Assembly: GCA_001465015.1 (NCBI GenBank)
Contig: LNEO01000342.1
Span: forward strand, 1 to 64,000
Source: Deltaproteobacteria bacterium Ga0077539
Lineage (GTDB): Bacteria; Myxococcota_A; Polyangia; Polyangiales; Ga0077539
Length of the DNA: 64,000 nt
Direction: 5' to 3'
Shown here: positions 25,309 to 34,590 of the stretch, piece after piece
Position numbering within the stretch: the first letter of the stretch is position 1
Layout of the letters: each line of letters begins with the position of its first letter
The notes under the pieces: model-generated
The model's database searches: none
Seen by the model: only the letters and a program-made list of their open reading frames with translations
What the model was told of the DNA's origin: nothing
Position numbers and translations under genes: made by a program

Positions 25309-26502
25309 ATGCGCTTCTCCCGGTGCCAGCTTGTGTGGATCAGCCTGTCGCTGCTCGCTTGTTCGACGACGAGCAGTCCCGATGTGACGAGCCCGCCGTC
25401 CGACGGAGCCACGAACACCGACGCGCGCTCGACTCCAGAAGACGCCAGCCCGAGCGCCGACGTTCAGTCCCCGAGCGACTCCGGGGTGATCGTCGCGACG
25501 GACGGCGGTGTTGGTGCGGACGCGGATGCTTCGGCGCCGAGCGGATGGCTTCGCGATCGCTTTCCCGAAGACCGCGGGATCGCCGGAGCGCCGACGGTGC
25601 TCTTTCACGATGACTTCGAGGCGGGCTGGGGGCGATGGGACGCGCCTCGCGCGGACACGCAGTACCTCCACCTCGAACAAGGCGCGACCGCTCATGGAGG
25701 AACGCGTTATCTGCGCTCGACCGTCACCCGCGCGCACCTCCAGGCGACGCAGTACATCTCTGCGTCGCCGAGGTTCGCTTTTCGACGGCGAGTTCCGCAG
25801 ATGTTCTGGCGGTTCTACGCGCGATTTCCCACGATCGCGCCGAATCCTCACCACTGGGTTCGGGTCTCGGCGGGCACCGCGGCGTTCTCGAGCAGCGGGC
25901 TCGCCAACACCGTTCCTCGTGGAGACCAGGGGTTCTGGTTCGACTTCGACGCGACCAACGACGACGTCTTCAACTTCTACACATACTGGCACCGCATGCG
26001 TTCGGGCCGCTGCAACGACGGCAGCGCCACGCCGGGATGCGCGGGCGATCAGGGCACGACGTACTACTACGGCAACGTGTTTCAGCCCCGGACGCAGACG
26101 CCGTTTCCGCGCAACGAGTGGTTCTGCATCGAGATCGGCGCGGAGGCCAACGCGGTCGGCGCCAACGACGGATCGCTCACGTTCTGGATCAACGATCGAC
26201 AAGTGGGCTCGTACGGTCCGATGCGCCCAGTGGGCACCTGGCTGCGCGCGACCTTTCACGAGGGAGGCTGCTCGTTCAGCGCGTGCACGCCGCCAGCGCC
26301 CTTCGAGGGGTTCAACTTCAGGACGAGCGCCGATGTGCTCTTCAAAGAGATCTTCCTCGACGCGTACTACGAGCGAGACAGCAGCGCCGCCAAGCGCATG
26401 GTCCTGCAGTCGCGCGGGCTCACCGTGAGCGACGATCAGACGATCTTGTACGACGACGTCGTGGTCGCGACCGAGCGCATCGGCTGCCGCCGCGCGCGGT
26501 GA
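25309..26502 (+). CDS. Lipoprotein with a concanavalin-like (polysaccharide-lyase-like) beta-jelly-roll
   Basis: The product is 397 residues. The signal peptide ends LSLLAC, then a linker of about 60 residues rich in Thr/Ser/Asp. The mature domain begins VLFHDDFEAGWGRWD and has strands typical of a jelly-roll lectin/lyase fold. Blocks that stand out are RYLRSTVTRAHLQATQYIS, FWRFYARFPTIAPNPHHWVRVS, TYYYGNVFQPRTQTPFPRNEWFCIEIGAEAN and SLTFWINDRQVGSY...FKEIFLDAYYE. This order recalls polysaccharide lyases of the alginate-lyase type, but I cannot identify the catalytic residues with confidence. It probably binds or cleaves extracellular polysaccharide. It converges on the membrane protein at 26542. 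Confidence 0.62.
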   Translation: MRFSRCQLVWISLSLLACSTTSSPDVTSPPSDGATNTDARSTPEDASPSADVQSPSDSGVIVATDGGVGADADASAPSGWLRDRFPEDRGIAGAPTVLFHDDFEAGWGRWDAPRADTQYLHLEQGATAHGGTRYLRSTVTRAHLQATQYISASPRFAFRRRVPQMFWRFYARFPTIAPNPHHWVRVSAGTAAFSSSGLANTVPRGDQGFWFDFDATNDDVFNFYTYWHRMRSGRCNDGSATPGCAGDQGTTYYYGNVFQPRTQTPFPRNEWFCIEIGAEANAVGANDGSLTFWINDRQVGSYGPMRPVGTWLRATFHEGGCSFSACTPPAPFEGFNFRTSADVLFKEIFLDAYYERDSSAAKRMVLQSRGLTVSDDQTILYDDVVVATERIGCRRAR

Positions 26503-26541
26503 TCGAGCGCAGCGCGCAGCGAGACCGCGTCCCGTGTTGGC

Positions 26542-27453
26542 TCAGCGCCCTTCGGTCGACGACGAAGTGTCGGGCGCGAAGACACACATATTCAGCGCCT
26601 CGCGCATCGTGCTCGCCGTCGGGCAGGCCGCTTGAACGCCGGCACCCGCAGCGACCGCCACGACGAACACCGCCAGCGCCGGCTTCCACGTGTGCGCGAG
26701 CAGCGTGCGCGACCATCCGCGGTCCGGAGCCCGTCGAGCCGCCCGCGCGAGCGCCCCCGCGAGGACCACCTCGAAGAGCACTTCGCTGAGGATCAACGGC
26801 GCCTCCCAGATGCACCAGACCGCCGCGCCGAGCACCACAGCCACCACGAGGGCGATCAGCGCGATCACGATGATGGCGACGAGCCCCTCGCCGTCGCCGT
26901 CGATGCTGAAGCTGCTCGAGCTTCCTCCGCTGCTCGAAGAACCGCCGCCCGAAGAAGCGGAGCCAGCATCGAAGCTCGGCGACACATCGGGCGTGCTCGA
27001 GCCCGTCGAATGCGTCGAGGGGTGGTGGGTCCGGACCGGCGAAACGCCCGACGAGACATCGACATAGCCCACGTCGCCGATCCACGAGCCGCCGTCGGAT
27101 TTGGGGGCAGCGGCGACGTCGGGCTCGCCGATCTGACTCACGACGACCGCCGCCATCGGCGGAGCGACCTCGGCCGGCGCTTCAGCGTGCAACGAGCCCA
27201 CGAGGTAGCGCGCCCACAGCCGCAGCAGGACGAAGAACACGCCGTAGCCGACCACGGTCGCGATCGCGTAGCGCAGCGGCATCGAGGCCGTAATCGATCG
27301 CAGGAGCCGCGCGACGAGCACTCCGCTGCCGAGCACCAACGCCAGCACCGCGGTCATGTGCAGACGCAGTCCGAAGCGCGTGGACAGCGCGCGAGAGAAG
27401 CGCGCGCGCCACGAGTCGAGGGTGAGGGCTTCCCGATACGGGTGCGGATTCAT
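26542..27453 (-). CDS. Multi-pass membrane protein with a Ser/Gly-rich loop
   Basis: The product is 303 residues, with the ATG at 27453 (MNPHPYREA). Two membrane helices occur near residues 33-60 and 62-85 (HMTAVLALVLGSGVLVARLL and RYAIATVVGYGVFFVLLRLWARYLV). A long low-complexity soluble segment (about 95-190, Ser/Gly-rich) is followed by two or three more helices (GLVAIIVIALIALVVAVVLGAAVWCIW and AVFVVAVAAGAGVQAAC). The Ser/Gly loop ahead of the helical pair resembles the arrangement of small TPM-type or channel proteins, but no catalytic motif is found. Family unknown. The gene follows the phospholipase-D-like gene by 83 bp on the same strand. Confidence 0.6.
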   Translation of the reverse strand: MNPHPYREALTLDSWRARFSRALSTRFGLRLHMTAVLALVLGSGVLVARLLRSITASMPLRYAIATVVGYGVFFVLLRLWARYLVGSLHAEAPAEVAPPMAAVVVSQIGEPDVAAAPKSDGGSWIGDVGYVDVSSGVSPVRTHHPSTHSTGSSTPDVSPSFDAGSASSGGGSSSSGGSSSSFSIDGDGEGLVAIIVIALIALVVAVVLGAAVWCIWEAPLILSEVLFEVVLAGALARAARRAPDRGWSRTLLAHTWKPALAVFVVAVAAGAGVQAACPTASTMREALNMCVFAPDTSSSTEGR

Positions 27454-27536
27454 GACCGACGCAACGGTAGCAGCTTGCTTCGCGATCGCGGGCAAGCCTC
27501 GGACGCGCTTGCAAACAACGCCCGTCGCTGCGGTCT

Positions 27537-28958
27537 TCAGGGCAACGCGGCGGCGTTGCGAACGTGGTTCCAGTCGTCGAGATAGCGGTCGAAGAGGGGG
27601 CCGTCTTCGAGCTTCATGAACGACTCGTCGTTGCTGTCCAGCGCGGGGCCTGTCCAGTTGTGCGACCCCGTGAACACCAGCCGCCTGCGCGCGCCAGTGT
27701 ACGGAGCATCGATGATCATGTACTTCGAGTGCAGCCCCCAGCCGTTGGTGCGCGTGGGGTAGAGCGTGACGACCACGCCCGCGGCGCGCAGGGTCGAGAG
27801 CACGCTCGATCCCGCGGGGATCTCGCCGTTGCCGATCACGACGCTCACCGAGCAGCCCTCGCGCGCGCGACGCGCGAGCGCCTGCGCCACAGCGATGCGG
27901 GCGTCCGTGAAGAAGGCCATCGCCACCCGGATCCGCGACGTCGCATCGCAACTGGCGTTATCGATAATCGAAACGACGGTGTCTCCCGACGCGCGCGGAA
28001 AGAAGTACGCCCTCGTGAGAAACATCCCGTCGATGATGCGGTAGTAGTCCGGGACCTCGACGTCGCGACGAAGGTCGTTCCACACGCTCTCGTACCCAGC
28101 GAAGAGCGCGTCGTCGCCGCGCACGATCACGGCGTTGTTGTGCATCGAGAGCTGCGTGGTCGTGAGGTTGTGCGACGCCTGAAGCACCACGTTGCGCGAT
28201 CCGTCGCTCAACTGCGAGAACAAGAACGTCTTGTGATGCATGATGCCCGAGCCGATGCAGCTCGTTCCGGGCGCGTCGCACACGGTCACTCGGTCGACGC
28301 CGAGCCCCGCGCGCAGGGTGGGAACCTCGGTGCCTGGGTCGCTGGGCGTTCCTCCGTCGAGGACGATCCGCACATCGACGCCTCGTCGGTGCGCGGCGAC
28401 CAGCTCGGCAGAGACGTTGTTGCGCGAGAAGTTGAAGATCGCGATGCGGATACGCGACCCCGGCACCGCCTGGCGAATCATCGTGACGATCGCGTCTTCG
28501 ACCGCGGTGCTCTGCGCCGACGATGCCGAGCGCGTCGAGAACACCGCCGAAAACCTCGGCAGCGGCGGCACCGGAATCCCAGTGTCCACAGGCGCAACGC
28601 CCGTATCCACCGGCGGCACCACCACGCCCGTGTCCGTCGGTGGCGGCGGCGACACACCGGTATCCATCGGCGGCACTACGATTCCAGTGTCCATCGGCGG
28701 CATCACCACACCGGTGTCCATCGGCGAAACGACCCCTGAGTCCATGGGCACTTCGCCCGTGTCCATCTCGCTCGCGTCTTCGCGAGAGCCGACGTCTTCA
28801 CTGGTGCTCGCGTCCAGATCGGCCGCGCGGTCCGCAACCACATCACGGCCGCGCGCGTCGCGCGACGCATCTCTCTGCGGTTCGCCTGTGAGCTCGCCAA
28901 CACACGAGGCGAGCGACAACGACAGCAACGATCCCAGGAACAAGCGCACGAACGTCAC
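27537..28958 (-). CDS. Phospholipase D-like lipoprotein
   Basis: The product is 473 residues from a GTG at 28958 (VTFVRLFLGSLLSLSLASC), with Cys in the lipobox. Residues about 55-135 are a linker of repeated DTG(V/I)xxPP units. Two PLD-like half-domains follow. The first has HHKTFLFSQ followed by NVVLQASHN. The second has HSKYMIIDAPYTG followed by RRLVFTGSHNW. These correspond to H-x-K-x4-D/S type motifs with downstream N, although the first copy lacks the usual Asp. The enzyme would act outside the cell on phosphodiester bonds (lipid or nucleic acid). Substrate cannot be told from sequence. The gene is divergent from the hydrolase at 29082, which shares the DTG linker style. Confidence 0.82.
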   Translation of the reverse strand: MTFVRLFLGSLLSLSLASCVGELTGEPQRDASRDARGRDVVADRAADLDASTSEDVGSREDASEMDTGEVPMDSGVVSPMDTGVVMPPMDTGIVVPPMDTGVSPPPPTDTGVVVPPVDTGVAPVDTGIPVPPLPRFSAVFSTRSASSAQSTAVEDAIVTMIRQAVPGSRIRIAIFNFSRNNVSAELVAAHRRGVDVRIVLDGGTPSDPGTEVPTLRAGLGVDRVTVCDAPGTSCIGSGIMHHKTFLFSQLSDGSRNVVLQASHNLTTTQLSMHNNAVIVRGDDALFAGYESVWNDLRRDVEVPDYYRIIDGMFLTRAYFFPRASGDTVVSIIDNASCDATSRIRVAMAFFTDARIAVAQALARRAREGCSVSVVIGNGEIPAGSSVLSTLRAAGVVVTLYPTRTNGWGLHSKYMIIDAPYTGARRRLVFTGSHNWTGPALDSNDESFMKLEDGPLFDRYLDDWNHVRNAAALP

Positions 28959-29081
28959 CTTGTAAGCGTACCAGCTGCCGCTCGCACCGTGGGTTACGAA
29001 CGGACCACCCACGCGCAGCAAAGGTGCGCGACGAGCACGATCGCGTTGAGCGAGAGACGCGCGCCGCGGTACCGTCGAACA

Positions 29082-30248
<1,167 letters not shown>

Positions 30249-30263
30249 GCCGCGAAGAGCGCC

Positions 30264-30941
30264 TCAACGACGCGAGAGGGCCCCTGGTAAACGCAGCAGG
30301 GCGCGAAACATCCAAGAGAATGGCAGCTCTGCCCGAGCGAATTCCTCGGCGAGCGAGCGCTCGATCGCGACGACGTCCTCCTCGCTGAGGGCGCTCGACT
30401 TCGCTGCCTCTGCGATTCGGTCCCCGCGACGGCGCCAGTATTCACCGAGGCACCGCCCGCGGGTGAGCAGCAGCTCTATTTGCGTGTTGAGCCCCAGCTT
30501 CTTGATGGTGGCGGCTCCTTGCAGCGAACCACGCAGCGGGAACGCGTATTCGTGATGCGCGTCGAGGTGATCCATCGGATCGACGGCCTCGTCGCACGGA
30601 TCGAGCGTGTCCTCGATGGCGATCTCGGGACGCGCCTTCTTCGCGCTATTGCAGCCTTTGCAAGACAGGCAGAGGTTGCTCCACAGGTAGCCGAGCTCGT
30701 GCGGCCGCACTCCACGGCGATGCTCGACCTCTGCATCCGAGCCTCCCTCTCGCGGCTTGAGGGCGCGTTCGCAGTAGAAGCACTTCTGCGCGCTCATGTC
30801 TTCGAGCGCGCGTCGCACGTCCTTGTGCGCGTATCGACGCGAATCAGGGCGAGCGCTTCCGCTGTCGCGATAGTCCTTTGTCCAGCGCTCGGCGTTGTCG
30901 ACGAGCACGCGTGGAGCGACTCCCCTCCGCAGTCCTCTCAC
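30264..30941 (-). CDS. ptuB: HNH endonuclease of the PtuB/TIGR02646 type (Septu-like nuclease)
   Basis: The product is 225 residues. The GTG at 30941 overlaps the TGA of the ATPase gene (GTGA, 4 nt), so the two are translationally coupled, and the resulting N-terminus (MRGLRRGVAPRVL) suits the family. The nuclease core holds C54-x2-C57 (CFYC), E-V-E-H74, N89 in LWSNLCLSC, and C94-x2-C97-N98. This is an HNH active site stabilised by a four-Cys zinc site. A helical C-terminal half (about 130-225) follows, with a TIKKLGLN segment. In Septu systems PtuB is recruited by the ATPase PtuA and cleaves DNA during phage infection. There is no reverse transcriptase next to it, which argues against a retron. 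The gene symbol is by analogy. Confidence 0.8.
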   Translation of the reverse strand: MRGLRRGVAPRVLVDNAERWTKDYRDSGSARPDSRRYAHKDVRRALEDMSAQKCFYCERALKPREGGSDAEVEHRRGVRPHELGYLWSNLCLSCKGCNSAKKARPEIAIEDTLDPCDEAVDPMDHLDAHHEYAFPLRGSLQGAATIKKLGLNTQIELLLTRGRCLGEYWRRRGDRIAEAAKSSALSEEDVVAIERSLAEEFARAELPFSWMFRALLRLPGALSRR

Positions 30942-32221
30942 TCCGCGGCTCCTTCGATCGACCGCAGCCGCAGCCACGCGAAGTGGTCGGGGTTGATCTC
31001 GATGAGCTGATCCTCGATCGCACGTGCGTCCTCGAAGCGCCCGTCCTCGAGCGCCACCAATCGGGCGCTAAAAAGCCGGGCGACCTCGGGACCAAACGGC
31101 AACGTGAAGTCGAACGCCTCGGACGCGAGGATCGACTCGATGGGCATCGCGCTGTAGTCCCGTGTGCTGTCGACGATTTCGCACGCGTCCCGCTCGGCGC
31201 GCACCCTCGTCGTGAACACCTTCGCGTCTGGCGCCGATGCGAGCACAAACGGCGAGTGCGTCGTCGCGATGACCTGCACGTTCGGAAATAGCCCGCGGAT
31301 CCCAGGCAGAACGCGAGACTGCCAGCGAGGATGCAGGTGCGCCTCGACCTCGTCGATCAACAGCAGCCCCGGGGATTGCAGCATCTGCTCAGCTGCGAGG
31401 CCGTTGACCACTTGTGCAGAGTGCATGTGACCGAGCAACGTGAGCAAGCGTGAGACGAGGTATGTGTTGCCCGTGCTGAGCTGATCGATCGAGACGAGGC
31501 TTCCTGCCTGCTCGAAGAGCGGCGTAAACGTACTGCGCTCGACGCGGACGAAGCGCCCGCCGTCGAGCATCGCGAGCTCGGCGATTTGCCGAGTCGCCGC
31601 CATGAGCGCCTCTCCCGTGCGCTTCTCGTCGTCGTCGTCGCTCGATCGAAGGTAGTCGAACTGGCAGATGAGATCGGTGATCGAGCGGGCTTCTACGCGA
31701 CCGGACAACGCGTTCGATTGAAAGCTGTCGTGGTCGCGACGCGCGAAGTTGGACACCGCGAACGGGCCGGTCGGCAAGCTCGTGTCCCAGTAGTCGAACA
31801 CGAAGCGCTGCTTGACGGCGCTCAACCACGCCCGCGCGTGCCCGTCGTGCGCAAACTGGAAGTCGACCGCTGGCCGATGGTTGGCAGTCCGTCGATAGCG
31901 CACGCCCTCGGAGAGGCGGGCCCCGTCCAGCCGGACTCGCCCCTCGGAGCTGCCGCGACGAAGCAGCGCTCGCATCGCGCCTGTGTCGTGGAGGTAGTGT
32001 CCTGCCCCGGCCATCGCAAACACCCACGACAGCGCCTCGCGAACCGAGTCGAGCACGAGGGTCTTGCCCGTTCCGCTCTGGCCGGTGAGAAGCGTGATGG
32101 GCGCAGGGTTGCCCGCCTCGTGGCAGAGCGAGAGCGAAGCGCTCACAAACGGCCCGATGTTTTCGAGGGAGATCTGGTGCAGCCACAGCGCGGCCGCGTT
32201 CGGAGGAGTCACGTCGCTCAT
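30938..32221 (-). CDS. ptuA: AAA/ABC-type ATPase of the PtuA (Septu-like) defence family
   Basis: The product is 427 residues and cytoplasmic. Walker A is G47-QSGTGKT54. The ABC-like signature QLSTGNT is near residue 249. Walker B is LLLID290-E291-VEAHLHP, and the switch histidine H322 lies in ATTHSPFVLAS. Together these define the single-domain SMC/OLD-related ATPases used in Septu and similar systems. After the ATPase core, a tail of about 90 residues (RVRAERDACEIVDSTRDYSAM...) probably contacts the nuclease. It is the first gene of a two-gene operon with the HNH endonuclease. The start at 32221 faces an intergenic region of 245 bp shared with the DUF2141 operon. Assignment rests on motif order and gene pairing. 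Confidence 0.82.
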   Translation of the reverse strand: MSDVTPPNAAALWLHQISLENIGPFVSASLSLCHEAGNPAPITLLTGQSGTGKTLVLDSVREALSWVFAMAGAGHYLHDTGAMRALLRRGSSEGRVRLDGARLSEGVRYRRTANHRPAVDFQFAHDGHARAWLSAVKQRFVFDYWDTSLPTGPFAVSNFARRDHDSFQSNALSGRVEARSITDLICQFDYLRSSDDDDEKRTGEALMAATRQIAELAMLDGGRFVRVERSTFTPLFEQAGSLVSIDQLSTGNTYLVSRLLTLLGHMHSAQVVNGLAAEQMLQSPGLLLIDEVEAHLHPRWQSRVLPGIRGLFPNVQVIATTHSPFVLASAPDAKVFTTRVRAERDACEIVDSTRDYSAMPIESILASEAFDFTLPFGPEVARLFSARLVALEDGRFEDARAIEDQLIEINPDHFAWLRLRSIEGAAE

Positions 32222-32466
32222 CGCCCCGCTACTCTATAGCAGCTCCGATTCGGGTTTGTGACAGACGCGCACGAGAAGCCCGCAACAAACACAGTCGTTC
32301 TCGACCTGGCCTGTCATCCTTCAAACCCACGCTCCGCTGTAGCGCACGCCGCCCGACCCAACTGATCGCCGCCCTTCGTCGATTGCGTGAAGCGATCGCC
32401 CGTACCCCGGCAATCACTCAGTGAGTCGACGCAACGTTGAGCGTCGACGAACACGAGGTGCTAGCC

Positions 32467-32928
32467 ATGCCGACGCTCGATCGCTTCACACTGATCGCTT
32501 TGTGCTCCTTCGTCCTCGCGGCCCCGACGCTGGGCGCGACCGTGCCTCCCCCGAGCACCGCGCGCGTCACCGTCACCGTCCACGCCCTGCGCAGCGACCG
32601 CGGGGTGGTCCGATGCATCGCGTACGGGGGTCCCGAGCAGTTTCCCGAGGGAAACCAAAGGGTGATCGCGCGGGTCGCCGCGCGGCCCGTCGGCGGCGTG
32701 GCGCGCTGCGAGTTTGCTTCGTTGCCGAGAGACCGCGCCCTCGCTGTCGTCATCCACCACGACGAGAACGGTGACAACGCGTTTCAGCGCGGATTGTTCG
32801 GGATTCCCCTCGAGGGCTACGGGTTCTCCAACGACGCGCGCCCGGTGCTTTCGGCGCCGAGCTTCGAAGCGTGCCGTTTTCGCGCGCAATCCGAGAGCGT
32901 TTCGCTGCGTGTCACGACCCGGTACTGA
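32467..32928 (+). CDS. Exported DUF2141-family protein
   Basis: The product is 153 residues. The signal peptide is MPTLDRFTLIALCSFVLAAPTLGA. The mature domain has the DUF2141 hallmarks: VTVHALRSDRGVVRCIAYGGPEQFP, then HHDENGDNAF, FGIPLEGYGFSNDARP and a C-terminal PSFEACRF. The family is periplasmic or secreted with a beta-sandwich fold and no known activity. Start ATG 32467 follows a weak gaggtgctagcc. It is the first of four same-strand genes with gaps of 20 and 22 nt and one overlap, the third being a sigma factor. Confidence 0.85.
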   Translation: MPTLDRFTLIALCSFVLAAPTLGATVPPPSTARVTVTVHALRSDRGVVRCIAYGGPEQFPEGNQRVIARVAARPVGGVARCEFASLPRDRALAVVIHHDENGDNAFQRGLFGIPLEGYGFSNDARPVLSAPSFEACRFRAQSESVSLRVTTRY

Positions 32929-32948
32929 GTGCGAACATCGACGACGCG

Positions 32949-33968
32949 ATGTCTTCGCTCGCACGCTCGACGCGTAAGCTCCATGGGGCGATCGCCGCAT
33001 CTGCGATGACCGTCACGCTCTTCGCCGCGCGGCCTTGCCACGCAGACTCGACGGCGCTCTCGTGGACCCGCGCCGAGGGCGCCGAGTCGTGCCCGTCGCG
33101 AGAGGCATCGCTGCGTGAGCTCGAAGCGCTTCTGCGGCGCCCCCTCGCGGTCGCGCTCGAGGGCCGCTCGCTCGAAATCGTGCTCCGCCGCCAGACCGAG
33201 CAGTGGACCGCGGAGCTGTTCTGGCGCGCTCCAGACGGCGCGTTGCTGGCGGCCCAGACGCTCCGCAGCGCGGAGCCCTCGTGCGCGGTGTTCGCGACCG
33301 CGACGCTCACGAGCGCGATGGTCGCGCTCGTCACTGGCGTCCACCCCAACGCAGCCCCGAGCGTCACGCGCGTCGAGCCCGTCGTCGTCCCTCCTGCGGT
33401 GACGCCGCCTCCCCCTCCGGTCGCTCGACCTTCGCCGCCCCCTCCCCCGCCGCCGCCTCGGTGGACCACGGGAGACCTCGCGATCGGCGCGGTCGCCGCG
33501 GTGTATGTGATGCCGCCGCTCAACGGCGGGATGCAGATCTACGGCGAGCCGTTCGTCTATCGTCGCTTTCGCGTGGGCGCGAGCGTCACGGCGCTGGCCG
33601 AGTCCATGCTGGGACTCACGGTGCTCGCGTCGTTTTCGGCCGTCGAGTTCGGCGCGGACGGGTGCGTCGGAGTGACCCCCGAACACAGTCGATTCGGGGT
33701 GTTTCCCTGCGTCGGGGCCCGCGCCGGAGCGATCGCAGGATTCGGCTACGACCCCGGAGTGCCGACGGGAGGCACCCGAGGCTCGTTCGCCGCGCACGCC
33801 TCGCTGCTGTTGCGCGCGGACATTCGACCGATCGTCCTCTCGCTCGACTCGGCGTTTCGCTGGAATATGACCCGATACGCCCTTCGCTCGACCGCGGGCG
33901 CAACCCTGGTCGAACAAAGTCCCGTAGGCTTCACGATGACTTTTCGGATCGGCATTGCGATTCGGTGA
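32949..33968 (+). CDS. Envelope protein with a polyproline linker
   Basis: The product is 339 residues. The signal peptide ends ARPCHA. An N-terminal domain (about 35-135) contains SWTRAEGAESCPSREASLRELEALLRRPL and SLEIVLRRQTEQWTAELFWRAPDGALLA. A run rich in Pro and Val follows (about 145-180), which could span peptidoglycan. The C-terminal half (about 185-339) consists of alternating hydrophobic beta strands (AIGAVAAVYVMPPLNGGMQIYGE, VLASFSAVEFGADGC, GFTMTFRIGIAIR) and ends in an aromatic/charged strand, consistent with a small outer-membrane barrel. Similar layouts are common among myxobacterial proteins next to ECF sigma factors. It is 20 nt after the DUF2141 gene and 22 nt before the sigma factor. 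Confidence 0.6.
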   Translation: MSSLARSTRKLHGAIAASAMTVTLFAARPCHADSTALSWTRAEGAESCPSREASLRELEALLRRPLAVALEGRSLEIVLRRQTEQWTAELFWRAPDGALLAAQTLRSAEPSCAVFATATLTSAMVALVTGVHPNAAPSVTRVEPVVVPPAVTPPPPPVARPSPPPPPPPPRWTTGDLAIGAVAAVYVMPPLNGGMQIYGEPFVYRRFRVGASVTALAESMLGLTVLASFSAVEFGADGCVGVTPEHSRFGVFPCVGARAGAIAGFGYDPGVPTGGTRGSFAAHASLLLRADIRPIVLSLDSAFRWNMTRYALRSTAGATLVEQSPVGFTMTFRIGIAIR

Positions 33969-33990
33969 AGCGACCGCCCCTGCGCCGACA

Positions 33991-34590
33991 ATGAAGGACG
34001 AGATGATCGCTGCGCTCGCCGCGGACCGCTCCGCGCAACCACCGAAAGACGCACCGGAAGGCGCGCCGCTCACCGTGACGGCGATCGCCACGCGTGAAGC
34101 GGAGTTTCTCTGGCTCACGCTGCAGCGCCTCGGCGTCCGATCCGACGATTGCCACGACGTGATGCAACAAGTCCTCTTGACCGTGCACCAGCGCTTGCAC
34201 ACCTACGACGGCCGCGCTCCCTTGCGCGCGTGGCTCTACGGAATATGCCTCCGGCACGCCGCTGCGCATCGTCGGCGAGCGTGGGTGCGCAGAGAGCAGC
34301 CGACAGAACCGCAGTCGATCCCCGAGCGATCGTCATCACCGGACTCGCCCGAGCGGCTCGTCGAGAGGCTGCAACAGCAGACGCGCGTCGAGGCGATGCT
34401 CGACGAGCTCGATGAAGAGAAGCGCGCGGTGCTCGTGATGTTCGAAGTCGAGGAGAGATCGTGTGAGGAAATCGCGGCAGAGCTCGGCGTTCCCGTGGGC
34501 ACCGTGCACTCGCGCTTGTACGCTGCGCGCAAGGCGCTTCGCGCGGTGTACGAGCGCTGGACCGCCCGAGAGAAAGGAGCCCGCCGGTGA
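33991..34590 (+). CDS. ECF-type RNA polymerase sigma factor
   Basis: The product is 199 residues from ATG 33991. Region 2 runs from EAEFLWLTLQRLGV...DDCHDVMQQVLLTVHQRLHTYDGRAPLRAWLYGICLRHAAAHRRR (about 35-98), containing the promoter-melting stretch. Region 4 is LDELDEEKRAVLVMFEVEERSCEEIAAELGVPVGTVHSRLYAARKALR (about 133-180) with the helix-turn-helix. Length and two-domain layout fit the ECF group. Its TGA overlaps the GTG of the next gene (GTGA), the usual coupling of a sigma factor with its membrane-bound regulator. The two envelope proteins encoded just upstream may be its targets or sensors. Confidence 0.9.
   Translation: MKDEMIAALAADRSAQPPKDAPEGAPLTVTAIATREAEFLWLTLQRLGVRSDDCHDVMQQVLLTVHQRLHTYDGRAPLRAWLYGICLRHAAAHRRRAWVRREQPTEPQSIPERSSSPDSPERLVERLQQQTRVEAMLDELDEEKRAVLVMFEVEERSCEEIAAELGVPVGTVHSRLYAARKALRAVYERWTAREKGARR

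Noticed and set aside
30264-32221. Retron interpretation of the ATPase/HNH pair
   Set aside because: Retron versions of this pair have a reverse transcriptase and an msr-msd RNA next to them. Neither is present in the flanking genes.
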